Positions 26,514 to 34,286 of a stretch of 64,000 bases of DNA are shown here, one piece after another (position 1 is the first letter of the stretch; every line of letters starts with the position of its first letter). The stretch comes from Mucilaginibacter robiniae (GTDB taxonomy: Bacteria; Bacteroidota; Bacteroidia; Sphingobacteriales; Sphingobacteriaceae): the NCBI RefSeq assembly GCF_012849215.1, contig NZ_CP051682.1, positions 3,906,001 through 3,970,000 on the forward strand, written 5' to 3'. The position numbers and the translations under genes are program-made. The notes under the pieces were generated by a model, which worked only from the letters and a program-made list of their open reading frames with translations, was not told the DNA's origin and made no database searches.

Positions 26514-26540
26514 CACTTTAAACTATTATCGTTTATTGGT

Positions 26541-27656
26541 TTGGAAGTTTATTTACCTGTAGTACTTCTTGCGCTATTTCTGCTCTGCTTTATTATCCAG
26601 ATGGGATTTCTACTGTTGCGACAGCGCCGCATAGCAGCTTACCGGCTACCAGAAGTTGAACCCAATAGTTTACCCATTTCAGTAATCATTAGTGCACGTA
26701 ACGAAGCCGAAAACTTGCAGCGTTACCTTCCTACCATATTGGAACAACTGTATCCAACTTTTGAGGTGGTGGTAGTTAATGATTGTTCGGTAGATGATTC
26801 GCATAATGTACTGCTTCATTTCAGTGAAAAGTACCCGCATTTAAAATTAGTTACTGTAACTGAGCACCGTAAATTTAAGACCGGTAAAAAGTTTGCCTTA
26901 ACCATGGGTATTAAAGCCGCCCGGTATGAGCACCTGCTGTTTACCGATGCAGATTGTGAGCCGGCCTCTGAAAACTGGATTACCCTTATGGCCCAGAATT
27001 TTACCGGAACAACTGAGATTGTGCTGGGCTATTCGCCTTACCGTAAAACGGCTGGTTTTCTGAATGCTTTTATCCGGTTTGAAACATTGCGTACTGCTAT
27101 TAACTATTTATCGGCAGCGCTGGGGCGTAAAGCTTATATGGGAATTGGCCGTAATTTGGCCTACACAAAATCTTTGTTTTTTAAAAGAAAAGGTTTTGCT
27201 TCACATCTACATGTCCTATCTGGTGATGATGATTTGTTTGTTAATCAGAACGCTACTGCAGATAATACAGTAATTGAAATTCATCCCGGAGCATTTACAT
27301 ATAGCGAAGCTAAAAGTACATTTAGCAGTTACTTTAGGCAAAAAAAACGCCATATGGGCGTTGGAGGCTTGTATAAGGCTCGGCACAAATGGTTGTTAAG
27401 CCTGGATGCGGTAAGCGGATTTTTATTTTATATTTTACTGGTACTTAGTTTGTACTATCGATTGCAACCTTTAGTTTTAGGCAGCGTATATGTTTTAAAA
27501 CTATTAGTGCAATGGATTGTGTTTCGTAAGGCAGCACACAAGTTAGGTAATGCAAGCTTATTATGGTTTCTGCCTTTTTGGGACTTGATTTATTATGTGT
27601 ATTTAAATGTATTTGGATTGATAGGAACTTTTATTAAAACAACCCGATGGAAGTAA
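26541..27656 (+). CDS. Glycosyltransferase family 2, membrane-bound
   Basis: GT-A fold glycosyltransferase with an N-terminal hydrophobic segment and two to three C-terminal ones (about 300-370), like enzymes making glycolipids or polysaccharides. Motifs: VIISARNEAENL, VVVVNDCSVDDS, LLFTDADCEP (DxD-type), LSGDDDLFVNQNA, and a weak RQKKRH in place of QxxRW. There is no ATG ahead of the hydrophobic segment. A TTG at 26511 lies inside the promoter -7 element, so I use the TTG at 26541; the start is uncertain. The 3' end overlaps the ECF sigma start by 10 bp. Confidence 0.85.
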   Translation: MEVYLPVVLLALFLLCFIIQMGFLLLRQRRIAAYRLPEVEPNSLPISVIISARNEAENLQRYLPTILEQLYPTFEVVVVNDCSVDDSHNVLLHFSEKYPHLKLVTVTEHRKFKTGKKFALTMGIKAARYEHLLFTDADCEPASENWITLMAQNFTGTTEIVLGYSPYRKTAGFLNAFIRFETLRTAINYLSAALGRKAYMGIGRNLAYTKSLFFKRKGFASHLHVLSGDDDLFVNQNATADNTVIEIHPGAFTYSEAKSTFSSYFRQKKRHMGVGGLYKARHKWLLSLDAVSGFLFYILLVLSLYYRLQPLVLGSVYVLKLLVQWIVFRKAAHKLGNASLLWFLPFWDLIYYVYLNVFGLIGTFIKTTRWK

Positions 27657-28243
27657 ATGCAAATTTTACGGAAAATGCTAAAAATGATTATCAGTTAGTC
27701 TTGAAAGCTCGTGAGGGAAATCAAAAAGCCTATGCTGATTTAATGCACCGTTATAAAGATTCAATCTACTTTATGTCGCTTAAAATGGTGAACAATAAAG
27801 AAGATGCGATGGACATAACGGTAGAAACTTTCGCCAAAGCGTTTGAAAAACTAGACAAGTATCAGCCCGATTTTGCTTTTAGTACCTGGCTGTTCAGGGT
27901 GGCTACCAACAATTGTATCGATTTTTTAAGAAAGCGGAAGCTGAATACCGTATCTATCAACAACATGATGGATGAAGAGGATGACCGACCGCTGCAAATT
28001 AAAGCCGATGAGCCAAATCCGGAAGAAACGTCTATCAAAAAGCAGCAAAGCCAAGAGCTGAAGTTACTGATTGAGAGTTTGCCGCCTCGTTACCGCAATT
28101 TGTTAACCTTGAGGTATTTTGATGAGCTATCGTATGAAGAAATTTCAACACAGCTGGATTTGCCGCTAGGTACTGTAAAGGCGCAGCTATTCCGGGCCAA
28201 GTATTTGCTGGGCAACATTATTAACCGGTTAGATAGAGGATGA
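27647..28243 (+). CDS. ECF RNA polymerase sigma factor
   Basis: Region 2: YFMSLKMVNNKEDAMDITVE, then KAFEKLDKYQPDFAFSTWLF and RVATNNCIDFLRKRKL. Region 4: LPPRYRNLLTLRYFDELSYE, then EISTQLDLPLGTVKAQLFRA. 198 aa, ECF size. No anti-sigma gene is adjacent: the 5' end overlaps the GT2 gene and the TGA overlaps the rsmG ATG by 4 bp. The three genes thus form one transcript, an unusual setting that may mean constitutive, low-level expression. Such lone ECF factors, some close to SigW/RpoE type, are common in Bacteroidota. Confidence 0.92.
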   Translation: MEVNANFTENAKNDYQLVLKAREGNQKAYADLMHRYKDSIYFMSLKMVNNKEDAMDITVETFAKAFEKLDKYQPDFAFSTWLFRVATNNCIDFLRKRKLNTVSINNMMDEEDDRPLQIKADEPNPEETSIKKQQSQELKLLIESLPPRYRNLLTLRYFDELSYEEISTQLDLPLGTVKAQLFRAKYLLGNIINRLDRG

Positions 28244-28866
28244 GTACAACGCTACTAACCAAATACTTTCCTGAGCTAACACCAGTGCAGTTACAGCAAT
28301 ATGCGCAGTTGCAGGAATTATATACCTACTGGAATGAGCAAATTAATGTAATATCACGTAAAGACATTGAAGCGCTTTATGAGCGACATGTGCTGCATTC
28401 ATTAGGAATAGCTAAAGTAATGAAGTTTATGCCTGGCGAACAGGTGTTGGATGTAGGTACAGGTGGTGGCTTTCCGGGTATACCTCTGGCTGTTATGTTC
28501 CCAGAAACTAAGTTTTATCTGGTTGATTCTATTGGCAAAAAAATAAAAGTAGTGCAGGAAGTAGCCAAAGCCATCGGCTTGCAAAACCTTCAGGCAACGC
28601 ATACCCGTGCTGAGCAAGTGCCGGGTAAATTCAATTTTGTAGTATCGCGGGCAGTAACGCAGTTGAAAGATTTTTATCCCTGGGTAAAAGATAAGTTCAT
28701 TAAAAAATCAGATAATCAATTAGCCAACGGCATACTGTATCTGAAAGGTGGAGACCTCAAACAGGAGATTACCGAATCGGGGTTAGTAGTTCAGCAATTT
28801 GAATTGAAAAACTATTTTGAAGAAGAGTTTTTTGAAACTAAGCAAGTGATCTATGTGAAAGCGTAA
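28240..28866 (+). CDS. rsmG: 16S rRNA (guanine527-N7)-methyltransferase RsmG
   Basis: Methylates G527 of 16S rRNA. Motif I is VLDVGTGGGFPGIPLAV, followed by FYLVDSIGKKI and the VVSRAVTQLKDFYPW segment typical of RsmG/GidB. 208 aa, normal. Translationally coupled to the ECF sigma gene (ATGA overlap). No mnmG or parAB nearby, unlike many other bacteria. A weak hairpin (CTCCC 28929-28933 with GGGAG 28940-28944) about 65 nt downstream may help termination. Confidence 0.95.
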   Translation: MSTTLLTKYFPELTPVQLQQYAQLQELYTYWNEQINVISRKDIEALYERHVLHSLGIAKVMKFMPGEQVLDVGTGGGFPGIPLAVMFPETKFYLVDSIGKKIKVVQEVAKAIGLQNLQATHTRAEQVPGKFNFVVSRAVTQLKDFYPWVKDKFIKKSDNQLANGILYLKGGDLKQEITESGLVVQQFELKNYFEEEFFETKQVIYVKA

Positions 28867-29787
28867 TTACTTGATTGTCTTTAAATTTACTACTATACCT
28901 AAATTAAAGTATTAATTAATGATCCAAACTCCCGATACTGGGAGCTTATTCATTTAGGACTTCTCTAAAGTGCCTCTTAACTTAAATTTTAGAAACATTA
29001 AGTATGGTCAATGTATCGTGATAGGAAAATATACTTTACTTGTGCATTATGGTTTTTTGGAAGGAAGGTTTGCTAATATCTATCCGACTAGTTGACACAA
29101 ACGTACATTAAAGCTATATACACGAGCATCGTTAACTCCATTATACCTTTCCTCAACTAATCGTCAATAAGCTCATATAGGGCTTTAAAATTGTTCTAAA
29201 TCGAACAAATAACCTCGATTAACTAATAAGTTGTTCTGATAGGCTTAGCAGCAAAATATAACAATCCTGTTTTTGACGAATGTAAATAGGCCATGTTCTG
29301 CAGTAACCAGCCTTAACTCCTCCATTAAGTTTACAAACAAATCATGCAGGGTAGAGTAGGAGAGAAGAATATTGGTCTGGTAAATTAGCGTGTAATGCTT
29401 TGTTTAAACTATATGTATGTAAATACCGCTTTTAAAGCGTTATAAGGTACTAATGTAAGTTGGCTATCAAATACTATTGCCTCAATCAAATTAGTAGTTA
29501 TAATGGCTTTATTTAAAGCCATTATATCGCTTGTGTTTAGTTTAACAGCAGCTGTTTGGATTAAATAATCGTAATATTTACCTGCTAGCTGTTGAACTTA
29601 GGCTTAGTCTCCGACGGTAATTAGCAGCCAGTATGAACAAGCAGAATGCTACAACATGTTGGCATACCCAATAGAGGAGTACAACCAAATGGCTATATTA
29701 AAAGTATCTTTACGGAGTAGTAGCTAATACAACTCGTGCAAAGCAATCAAGTAAATATTACCTCAGTTATGTAGCACAACTGGACGT
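28867..29787. other. 921-bp intergenic region without genes
   Basis: No convincing coding frame on either strand. It contains a small hairpin at 28929-28944 after rsmG and a free-standing 10-bp stem at 29501-29524 (TAATGGCTTT/AAAGCCATTA, ATTT loop) without a clear T tail. It lies directly downstream of the BlaI-type gene, where a BlaR1/M56 sensor gene is often found in other genomes. None is present, and I could not recognise a remnant. Confidence 0.6.
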
Positions 29788-30162
29788 TTATTTGTCTTTT
29801 ATTTTACTCCTTTCGGCCAACAATATCAGCTCGGCAAGCTCTGTTAAATTTAGTTTTTGCTCCTTTACCAGGTAAGAAACCAGTGATTTATAGGAGTTAT
29901 TAAAGTAGCTTTTAAGCACTTTTTCAAACGCAAATTTTTTATAGTCTTCTTCGCCTACTACTGGGAAATACACGTGCGAATTTCCGTAAGCTTTATGGTT
30001 AATAAAACCTTTACCTTCCAGTACCCTAACCACAGTTGATACCGTGTTATAAGCTGGTTTTGGGTCGGGCATTTTCTCCAAAACATCTTTTACAATGCCT
30101 TCTTTCAATTGCCATAAAATTTGCATTACCTGTTCTTCTGCCTTGGTTAATTCTTTCATCAA
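29788..30162 (-). CDS. blaI: BlaI/MecI/CopY-family transcriptional repressor
   Basis: Winged-helix repressor of 124 aa. The N-terminal domain (about 4-75) matches the family: TKAEEQVMQILWQLKEGIVK, then PAYNTVSTVVRVLEGKGFI with the wing YGNSHVYFPVV. The C-terminal helices (about 80-124) would dimerise. In known systems BlaI/MecI represses until cleaved through a BlaR1/M56 sensor; no such gene is next to it, so the signal input is unknown. Upstream are five ACTA-N6-TAGT sites, implying autoregulation. The same motif pair occurs before the GLPGLI operon at 57944, a likely target. The second ATG (30159) is an equal start candidate. Divergent from dprA. Confidence 0.9.
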   Translation of the reverse strand: MMKELTKAEEQVMQILWQLKEGIVKDVLEKMPDPKPAYNTVSTVVRVLEGKGFINHKAYGNSHVYFPVVGEEDYKKFAFEKVLKSYFNNSYKSLVSYLVKEQKLNLTELAELILLAERSKIKDK

Positions 30163-30182
30163 TTTTCTAGTTAAAAACGCTA

Positions 30183-30291
30183 ACTATTTCTGTAGTTTAA
30201 TTAAACTATTTAGATAGTTTATAAACTACTTTGATAGTTTGGTTTGCCAAATATAGTACTATAAATGTAGTTAATAAACTATTTTTATAGT
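30183..30291. promoter_or_regulatory. Array of five BlaI-type operators (ACTA-N6-TAGT)
   Basis: Five copies of ACTA-N6-TAGT at 30183-30196, 30205-30218, 30225-30238, 30258-30271 and 30278-30291. Centre-to-centre distances are 22, 20, 33 and 20 bp, roughly whole helical turns. The form equals that of the staphylococcal mec operator as I recall it (ACTA-CATATG-TAGT). Three sites lie in the blaI leader and two lie directly upstream of the -7 element. This is probably an autorepression region and may also affect dprA on the other side. Confidence 0.75.
30248..30255 (-). promoter_or_regulatory. Predicted -7 element of blaI
   Basis: TATATTTG on the minus strand matches TAnnTTTG. It is flanked by operator sites (30225-30238 below, 30258-30271 two bases above). 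No TTG -33 box is evident at the usual spacing. Confidence 0.5.
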
Positions 30292-30386
30292 ACTATATTT
30301 TATGTTGTCTATAAATCGCTGATTGTCAACACCTATTGTTTTAGGGTGTTTGTTTCAGAAAAATCCTTAATTTTAGCCACCACCTT

Positions 30387-31487
30387 ATGTCATTAAAACA
30401 CCAAATTGCTCTTACCTTTATTAAAGGTGTAGGACCAGCCCTATCAAAAGCTTTACTAACTTACTTCGGCAACGCTGAAGAAGTATTTGCAGGATCGCCC
30501 AACCGTTTTCTGAAGGTTCCAGGTATGCGGCGCAATGTGGTTGAGCAACTCAGCTTTGAATCCGTTTTGCAACGCGCTGACCAAGAGTTGGACTTTGTTA
30601 CAAAAAACAATGTTGACTTGCTGTTTTATACCGACAGCCACTACCCTAAGCGTTTAAAGAGTTGTGCTGATGCACCTATACTTTTGTATAGTAAAGGTAA
30701 TGCTGATTTAAACAGTCAACGCGTGGTAAGTATAGTGGGTACTCGTAATGCTACTGACTATGGGCGACTGCTTTGTAAGCAATTGATTGAGGATTTACAG
30801 CAGCATGACGTATTGGTAGTAAGTGGCCTAGCACTGGGTATTGATGTGGCTGCTCATAAAGAAAGTTTACGATTAGAGGTACCAACAATAGGGGTGCTTG
30901 GACATGGGCTTGATCGTATTTATCCGCATCAAAATAAAGCTGTTGCTGATAAGATGCTGCTTAATGGCGGTTGGCTAAGTGAGTACCCATCGGGCACAAA
31001 ACCTGACCGGGAGAACTTTCCGGCTCGTAACCGCATTGTAGCTGGTATGGCTGATGCTACTGTAGTTATTGAGGCAGGTATTAAAGGTGGCGCTTTAATT
31101 ACTGCCGAAATTGCTAATTCTTATAATAAAGATGTATTTGCTTTTCCTGGCCGTATCAATGATGAATTTTCAGAGGGATGCAACTTCCTGATCAGAAATC
31201 ATAAAGCGGGTTTACTAACCTGCGCGCAGGATTTAGCTTTTTTGTTAGGGTGGGATAAGGCGCAATCTGCTAAAACTGCCCCTAAGCAATTTGTGATGCC
31301 AATTGATTTAAGCAGTGAAGAAAGGCGGATCTATGAAATTCTGCAACAACAAGAGGTTGGCATTGCCATTGATGATTTAAGTATTAAAAGCAACATGCCT
31401 ACCAGTCAGTTGGCCATGAACTTACTGAATATGGAAATGCAGGGTTACATTCAATCCTTACCGGGCAAAATGTATGCAATTAGTTAA
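30387..31487 (+). CDS. dprA: DNA-processing protein DprA
   Basis: Loads RecA on incoming single-stranded DNA in transformation. N-terminal helix-hairpin-helix-like region (FIKGVGPALSKALLTYFGNA), then the Rossmann core with VVSIVGTRNATDYG, VVSGLALGIDVAAHKESL and the EYPSGTKPDRENFPARNRIVAGM signature. A C-terminal winged helix follows (about 305-366, IYEILQQQEVGIAIDDLS). 366 aa, complete. Divergent from the BlaI gene, whose operator array ends 95 bp upstream. The stop codon shares TTAA with the sixA stop on the other strand. Confidence 0.95.
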   Translation: MSLKHQIALTFIKGVGPALSKALLTYFGNAEEVFAGSPNRFLKVPGMRRNVVEQLSFESVLQRADQELDFVTKNNVDLLFYTDSHYPKRLKSCADAPILLYSKGNADLNSQRVVSIVGTRNATDYGRLLCKQLIEDLQQHDVLVVSGLALGIDVAAHKESLRLEVPTIGVLGHGLDRIYPHQNKAVADKMLLNGGWLSEYPSGTKPDRENFPARNRIVAGMADATVVIEAGIKGGALITAEIANSYNKDVFAFPGRINDEFSEGCNFLIRNHKAGLLTCAQDLAFLLGWDKAQSAKTAPKQFVMPIDLSSEERRIYEILQQQEVGIAIDDLSIKSNMPTSQLAMNLLNMEMQGYIQSLPGKMYAIS

Positions 31488-31963
31488 AAACTGTCAGGTG
31501 AGTTATAGTAAATTAAGGTGCCTGTATTTGGGCTTATAGATTCCCAATCATCTACCTCAAAGTTAATTACTACTGCTGTACAAGGCGGTATATCTCGTAT
31601 CTCGCCGGTGAGATTATATAACAAATAGCTAATGCCTGGATTATGGCCTATTAAACCTACAAAGTCTAATTGAGGGTTAAAATGGTTCACTACCTGTAAT
31701 AAAGTTTCTTCACTAGCTTCATAGATGGCTTCGTTGTATTCTGGTGTAGAAAGGTGTAAGCTATTGGCAATAATCTGTACAGTAGTTTGCGTACGCAGTG
31801 CCGGGCTGCTAACCAAATGCTGTGGAACGAATCCGGATTGTTGTAAATTCTGTGCTAAAGCAGCTGGTTGTTGCTCACCTTTAGTAGATAAGGGGCGGTG
31901 AAAATCGCCGTTTGGAGTATAGCCAACAGCTTCAGCATGGCGGATAAGCAGCAGTTTTTTCAT
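31484..31963 (-). CDS. sixA: Phosphohistidine phosphatase SixA-like
   Basis: Histidine phosphatase superfamily. The catalytic RHAEA motif is at residues 8-12 and the second His is in GLIGHNPGIS (about 115). The small size (159 aa) is typical of SixA, which removes phosphate from His residues of phosphorelay or PTS-type proteins. Last gene of a four-gene minus-strand run with a beta-barrel protein, a GT9 and RfaE2; a link to LPS synthesis is not proven. Convergent with dprA with a 4-bp overlap. Confidence 0.88.
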   Translation of the reverse strand: MKKLLLIRHAEAVGYTPNGDFHRPLSTKGEQQPAALAQNLQQSGFVPQHLVSSPALRTQTTVQIIANSLHLSTPEYNEAIYEASEETLLQVVNHFNPQLDFVGLIGHNPGISYLLYNLTGEIRDIPPCTAVVINFEVDDWESISPNTGTLIYYNSPDSF

Positions 31964-31964
31964 A

Positions 31965-32663
31965 CTATAAACTAAATAGATAACCTAAAGTTACCGAAAG
32001 GTAACGGTTGTTAATATGCGAAGTTCCGGTATCCTGCTGTATTTGTGAAACAATATTTCTTAAACCCAGTTCGTAGCTAGCGTTGAAAGTTAAGTTGTTG
32101 TTTAATTGAAGGCTTCCTACAAAGTTTAAGCCTGCATCTGTACGTTGTAGGTCATTACCTTTACCAAACACCAACTGGTCTGATGATTCACTATCAGGTG
32201 TTTCAAACTTTGTTTTGCCCCGTAAACCGCGCGACAAGTAACCACCTGCTCCTACGTATAAGTTGCCCAACAGGGGCAGTGTAAATTTACGTACTAAGCT
32301 AACCGGAACATCCAGATAGGTGATTTTAGTAGTAGTGGTTAATGCATCTTCAAATAACACACCGCCTTTGTTAGTAATACCACAACTGGTGTAAACAGCA
32401 TATTTATAGTTAAGCGGCAATATAGCTTTAACCGCTGCATTAAACGTAGCTACTGATTGTGTAGATACCTGTTGAGCTGCCGAGTAATGCTGAGTGCCTA
32501 TGCCTCCCCCTATTTGAAAGCCGAACAATACTGGATTGGCTGCTAAGAAAGTGTTGAAAGACTTTCGGTATGGATTGAGGGTAATGCTAGTATCACGCTG
32601 GGCATATGCATGTCCCAATCCCAACATCGTTAACAAACCACCGATTAGCAAAAGTTTACGCAT
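31965..32663 (-). CDS. Outer-membrane beta-barrel protein
   Basis: Signal peptide MRKLLLIGGLLTMLGLGHAYA, cleaved before QRD. The mature 210 residues are rich in alternating strands ending in aromatic residues (YAVYTSCGITNKGG, NLYVGAGGYLSRGL, LTFNASYELGLRNI) and terminate in LGYLFSL, a beta-signal with Phe near the C-terminus. It resembles the PorT/OmpW-type 'outer membrane beta-barrel' families of Bacteroidota. Exact role unknown. Lies 1 bp upstream of sixA and 24 bp downstream of the GT9 gene, in the same operon. Confidence 0.78.
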   Translation of the reverse strand: MRKLLLIGGLLTMLGLGHAYAQRDTSITLNPYRKSFNTFLAANPVLFGFQIGGGIGTQHYSAAQQVSTQSVATFNAAVKAILPLNYKYAVYTSCGITNKGGVLFEDALTTTTKITYLDVPVSLVRKFTLPLLGNLYVGAGGYLSRGLRGKTKFETPDSESSDQLVFGKGNDLQRTDAGLNFVGSLQLNNNLTFNASYELGLRNIVSQIQQDTGTSHINNRYLSVTLGYLFSL

Positions 32664-32687
32664 ATCTATATAGCCAAATATAAAGGA

Positions 32688-33656
32688 TCAACGCTGATTG
32701 GCAAAGCCTGATAGTATATCTTCAGGCATATCATTCATGCATTTGAAATGACCTAACGGGCATTTTTCCAAGCCGAATTTAGAGCAAGGGCGGCAGGGCA
32801 ATTCTATACCTGCAACCAAAGCATTTTTTACCTGGTAAGGCTGTACACCCAATAACTCCGGAACGGTACTGCCCCAAATAGAGGCAATAGGTACCTGAAA
32901 AGCTTCAGCAATGTGGGTTAAGCCTGTATCAAAACCCAGTATCCGGTGTGCTTTAGATACTAAAAAGACCGATTCATCTAAGGTTGTTATGCCGCAAGCA
33001 TTATAAACTGCAGAACCTAAGGCTTGAGCAATTTCGTTACCATTGGCTTTTACATCCTGCCCGCCTAGTAGTACTACAGGTTGATTAATTTGCCGGCAAA
33101 TACTGATGATTTTATCATTGGGCATACGCTTGGTAAAGTGCGTAGCGCCAATAACAAAAGCTACATATCCATGCAGGTGCGATGCTGGTAGCAGAGCTTC
33201 AAGTCTGTAATCTTTTTTAATGTAATAGTTAATAGGTAAGCCATCATTTACGATACCTAAAGGTTGCACTGCTTTCAAGTATCGGTCAACCAAGTGTACC
33301 GGCGGAACCAGCTTGAGGTTGAACTTTAAACTCAGCCACTTACGTATGCGTTGCTTATTATAAGTAAAGGTCTTAATACCCGTACGTAGTTTGATGATTG
33401 AGGTTCGTAAATTACTGTGTAAATCAACTATACAGTCATAGTTTTCAGCTTGAATTTGGCGTATCGTATCTGAAAGTTTAGGTTGTAATAGCAGAAGTTT
33501 ATCTAAATATGGGTTACCATCATATATGTATCGGAATGTAGCTTTAGTTAGGAAATGAATTTCAGCATCAGGTAGTTGCTGTTTAAGGCAACGTACCACC
33601 GGGGTAGTATAAATAATATCACCCATAGAACTGAAACGAATTACCAATATCTTCAT
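32688..33656 (-). CDS. Glycosyltransferase family 9 (heptosyltransferase-like)
   Basis: GT-B enzyme of the ADP-heptose:LPS heptosyltransferase family. N-terminal MKILVIRFSSMGDIIYTTPV is the classical WaaC/WaaF start, followed by CIVDLHSNLRTS. The C-terminal half carries VVLLGG and the GFDTGLTHIAEAFQVPIASIW signature. 322 aa. It should add heptose to lipid A core, which fits the rfaE2 and rfaE1 genes directly upstream that make ADP-heptose. Cytoplasmic or membrane-associated. Which heptose position it serves cannot be told. Confidence 0.92.
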   Translation of the reverse strand: MKILVIRFSSMGDIIYTTPVVRCLKQQLPDAEIHFLTKATFRYIYDGNPYLDKLLLLQPKLSDTIRQIQAENYDCIVDLHSNLRTSIIKLRTGIKTFTYNKQRIRKWLSLKFNLKLVPPVHLVDRYLKAVQPLGIVNDGLPINYYIKKDYRLEALLPASHLHGYVAFVIGATHFTKRMPNDKIISICRQINQPVVLLGGQDVKANGNEIAQALGSAVYNACGITTLDESVFLVSKAHRILGFDTGLTHIAEAFQVPIASIWGSTVPELLGVQPYQVKNALVAGIELPCRPCSKFGLEKCPLGHFKCMNDMPEDILSGFANQR

Positions 33657-33673
33657 ACCCCTTAGTGTATCGG

Positions 33674-34177
33674 TTAGGCCAGCTGCCCTTTTATTTTTTG
33701 TATAATGGAAGTAGAGGAGTAGCCTTCTACAAAATTGATGGTTTTTACCTCACCGCCATTAGCTATAACTTCGCTAGCACCTACAATATTGTCGATAGTA
33801 TAATCGCCACCTTTTACCAGCAGATCGGGCAGTAGGATAGTAATTAAATTATGGGGTGTATCTTCTTCAAACAACACCACAGCATCTATAAAAAACAGGG
33901 CAGCCAGCAACAAGGCTCTGCTATCTTGCGGGTTAACAGGCCTACTCTCACCTTTCAAACGTTTTACGGAAGCGTCAGCATTTAATCCGAGAATGAGCTT
34001 ATCACCCATTTCAGCTGCTTTGGCCAAGTAGGTAATATGACCGGTATGCAGCAAATCGAAACAGCCATTCGTGAATACTACTTTCAGGCCTTGTTGCTGC
34101 CAATTACTTACGGTAGTTTTCAGTTCAGGCAGGTTACTGATTTTAGAAAGAAGGTGTTGCTCAATATCGGGCCGCAT
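33674..34177 (-). CDS. rfaE2: ADP-heptose synthase RfaE2 (nucleotidyltransferase)
   Basis: D-glycero-beta-D-manno-heptose 1-phosphate adenylyltransferase, the C-terminal half of E. coli HldE as a separate protein. Cytidylyltransferase-fold motif VVFTNGCFDLLHTGHITYLA with HxGH, then LILGLNADASVKRLKG and the ISSTS-like end (EGYSSTSIIQKIKG). 167 aa, normal for stand-alone RfaE2. It sits 17 bp upstream of the GT9 gene and 109 bp downstream of rfaE1. Confidence 0.95.
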   Translation of the reverse strand: MRPDIEQHLLSKISNLPELKTTVSNWQQQGLKVVFTNGCFDLLHTGHITYLAKAAEMGDKLILGLNADASVKRLKGESRPVNPQDSRALLLAALFFIDAVVLFEEDTPHNLITILLPDLLVKGGDYTIDNIVGASEVIANGGEVKTINFVEGYSSTSIIQKIKGQLA

Positions 34178-34286
34178 AGATTTAATGAAAATTCTTTTCG
34201 TGAATATGAACGTTGCGTTATCATAAATATAAGTGTGATTTTTTAGGATTGTCTAAAATTAAAAATCATTTACGCTGGCAAATCAT

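Noticed and set aside
28929..28944. Short CTCCC/GGGAG hairpin after rsmG as a firm terminator.
   Set aside because: Only 5 bp of stem and no real T-run; mentioned only as possible.
23031..29201. A 25-nt similarity (21 matches) between the two large AT-rich gaps (23031-23055 and 29177-29201).
   Set aside because: With this base composition, several such matches are expected by chance in 64 kb, and flanks do not align.
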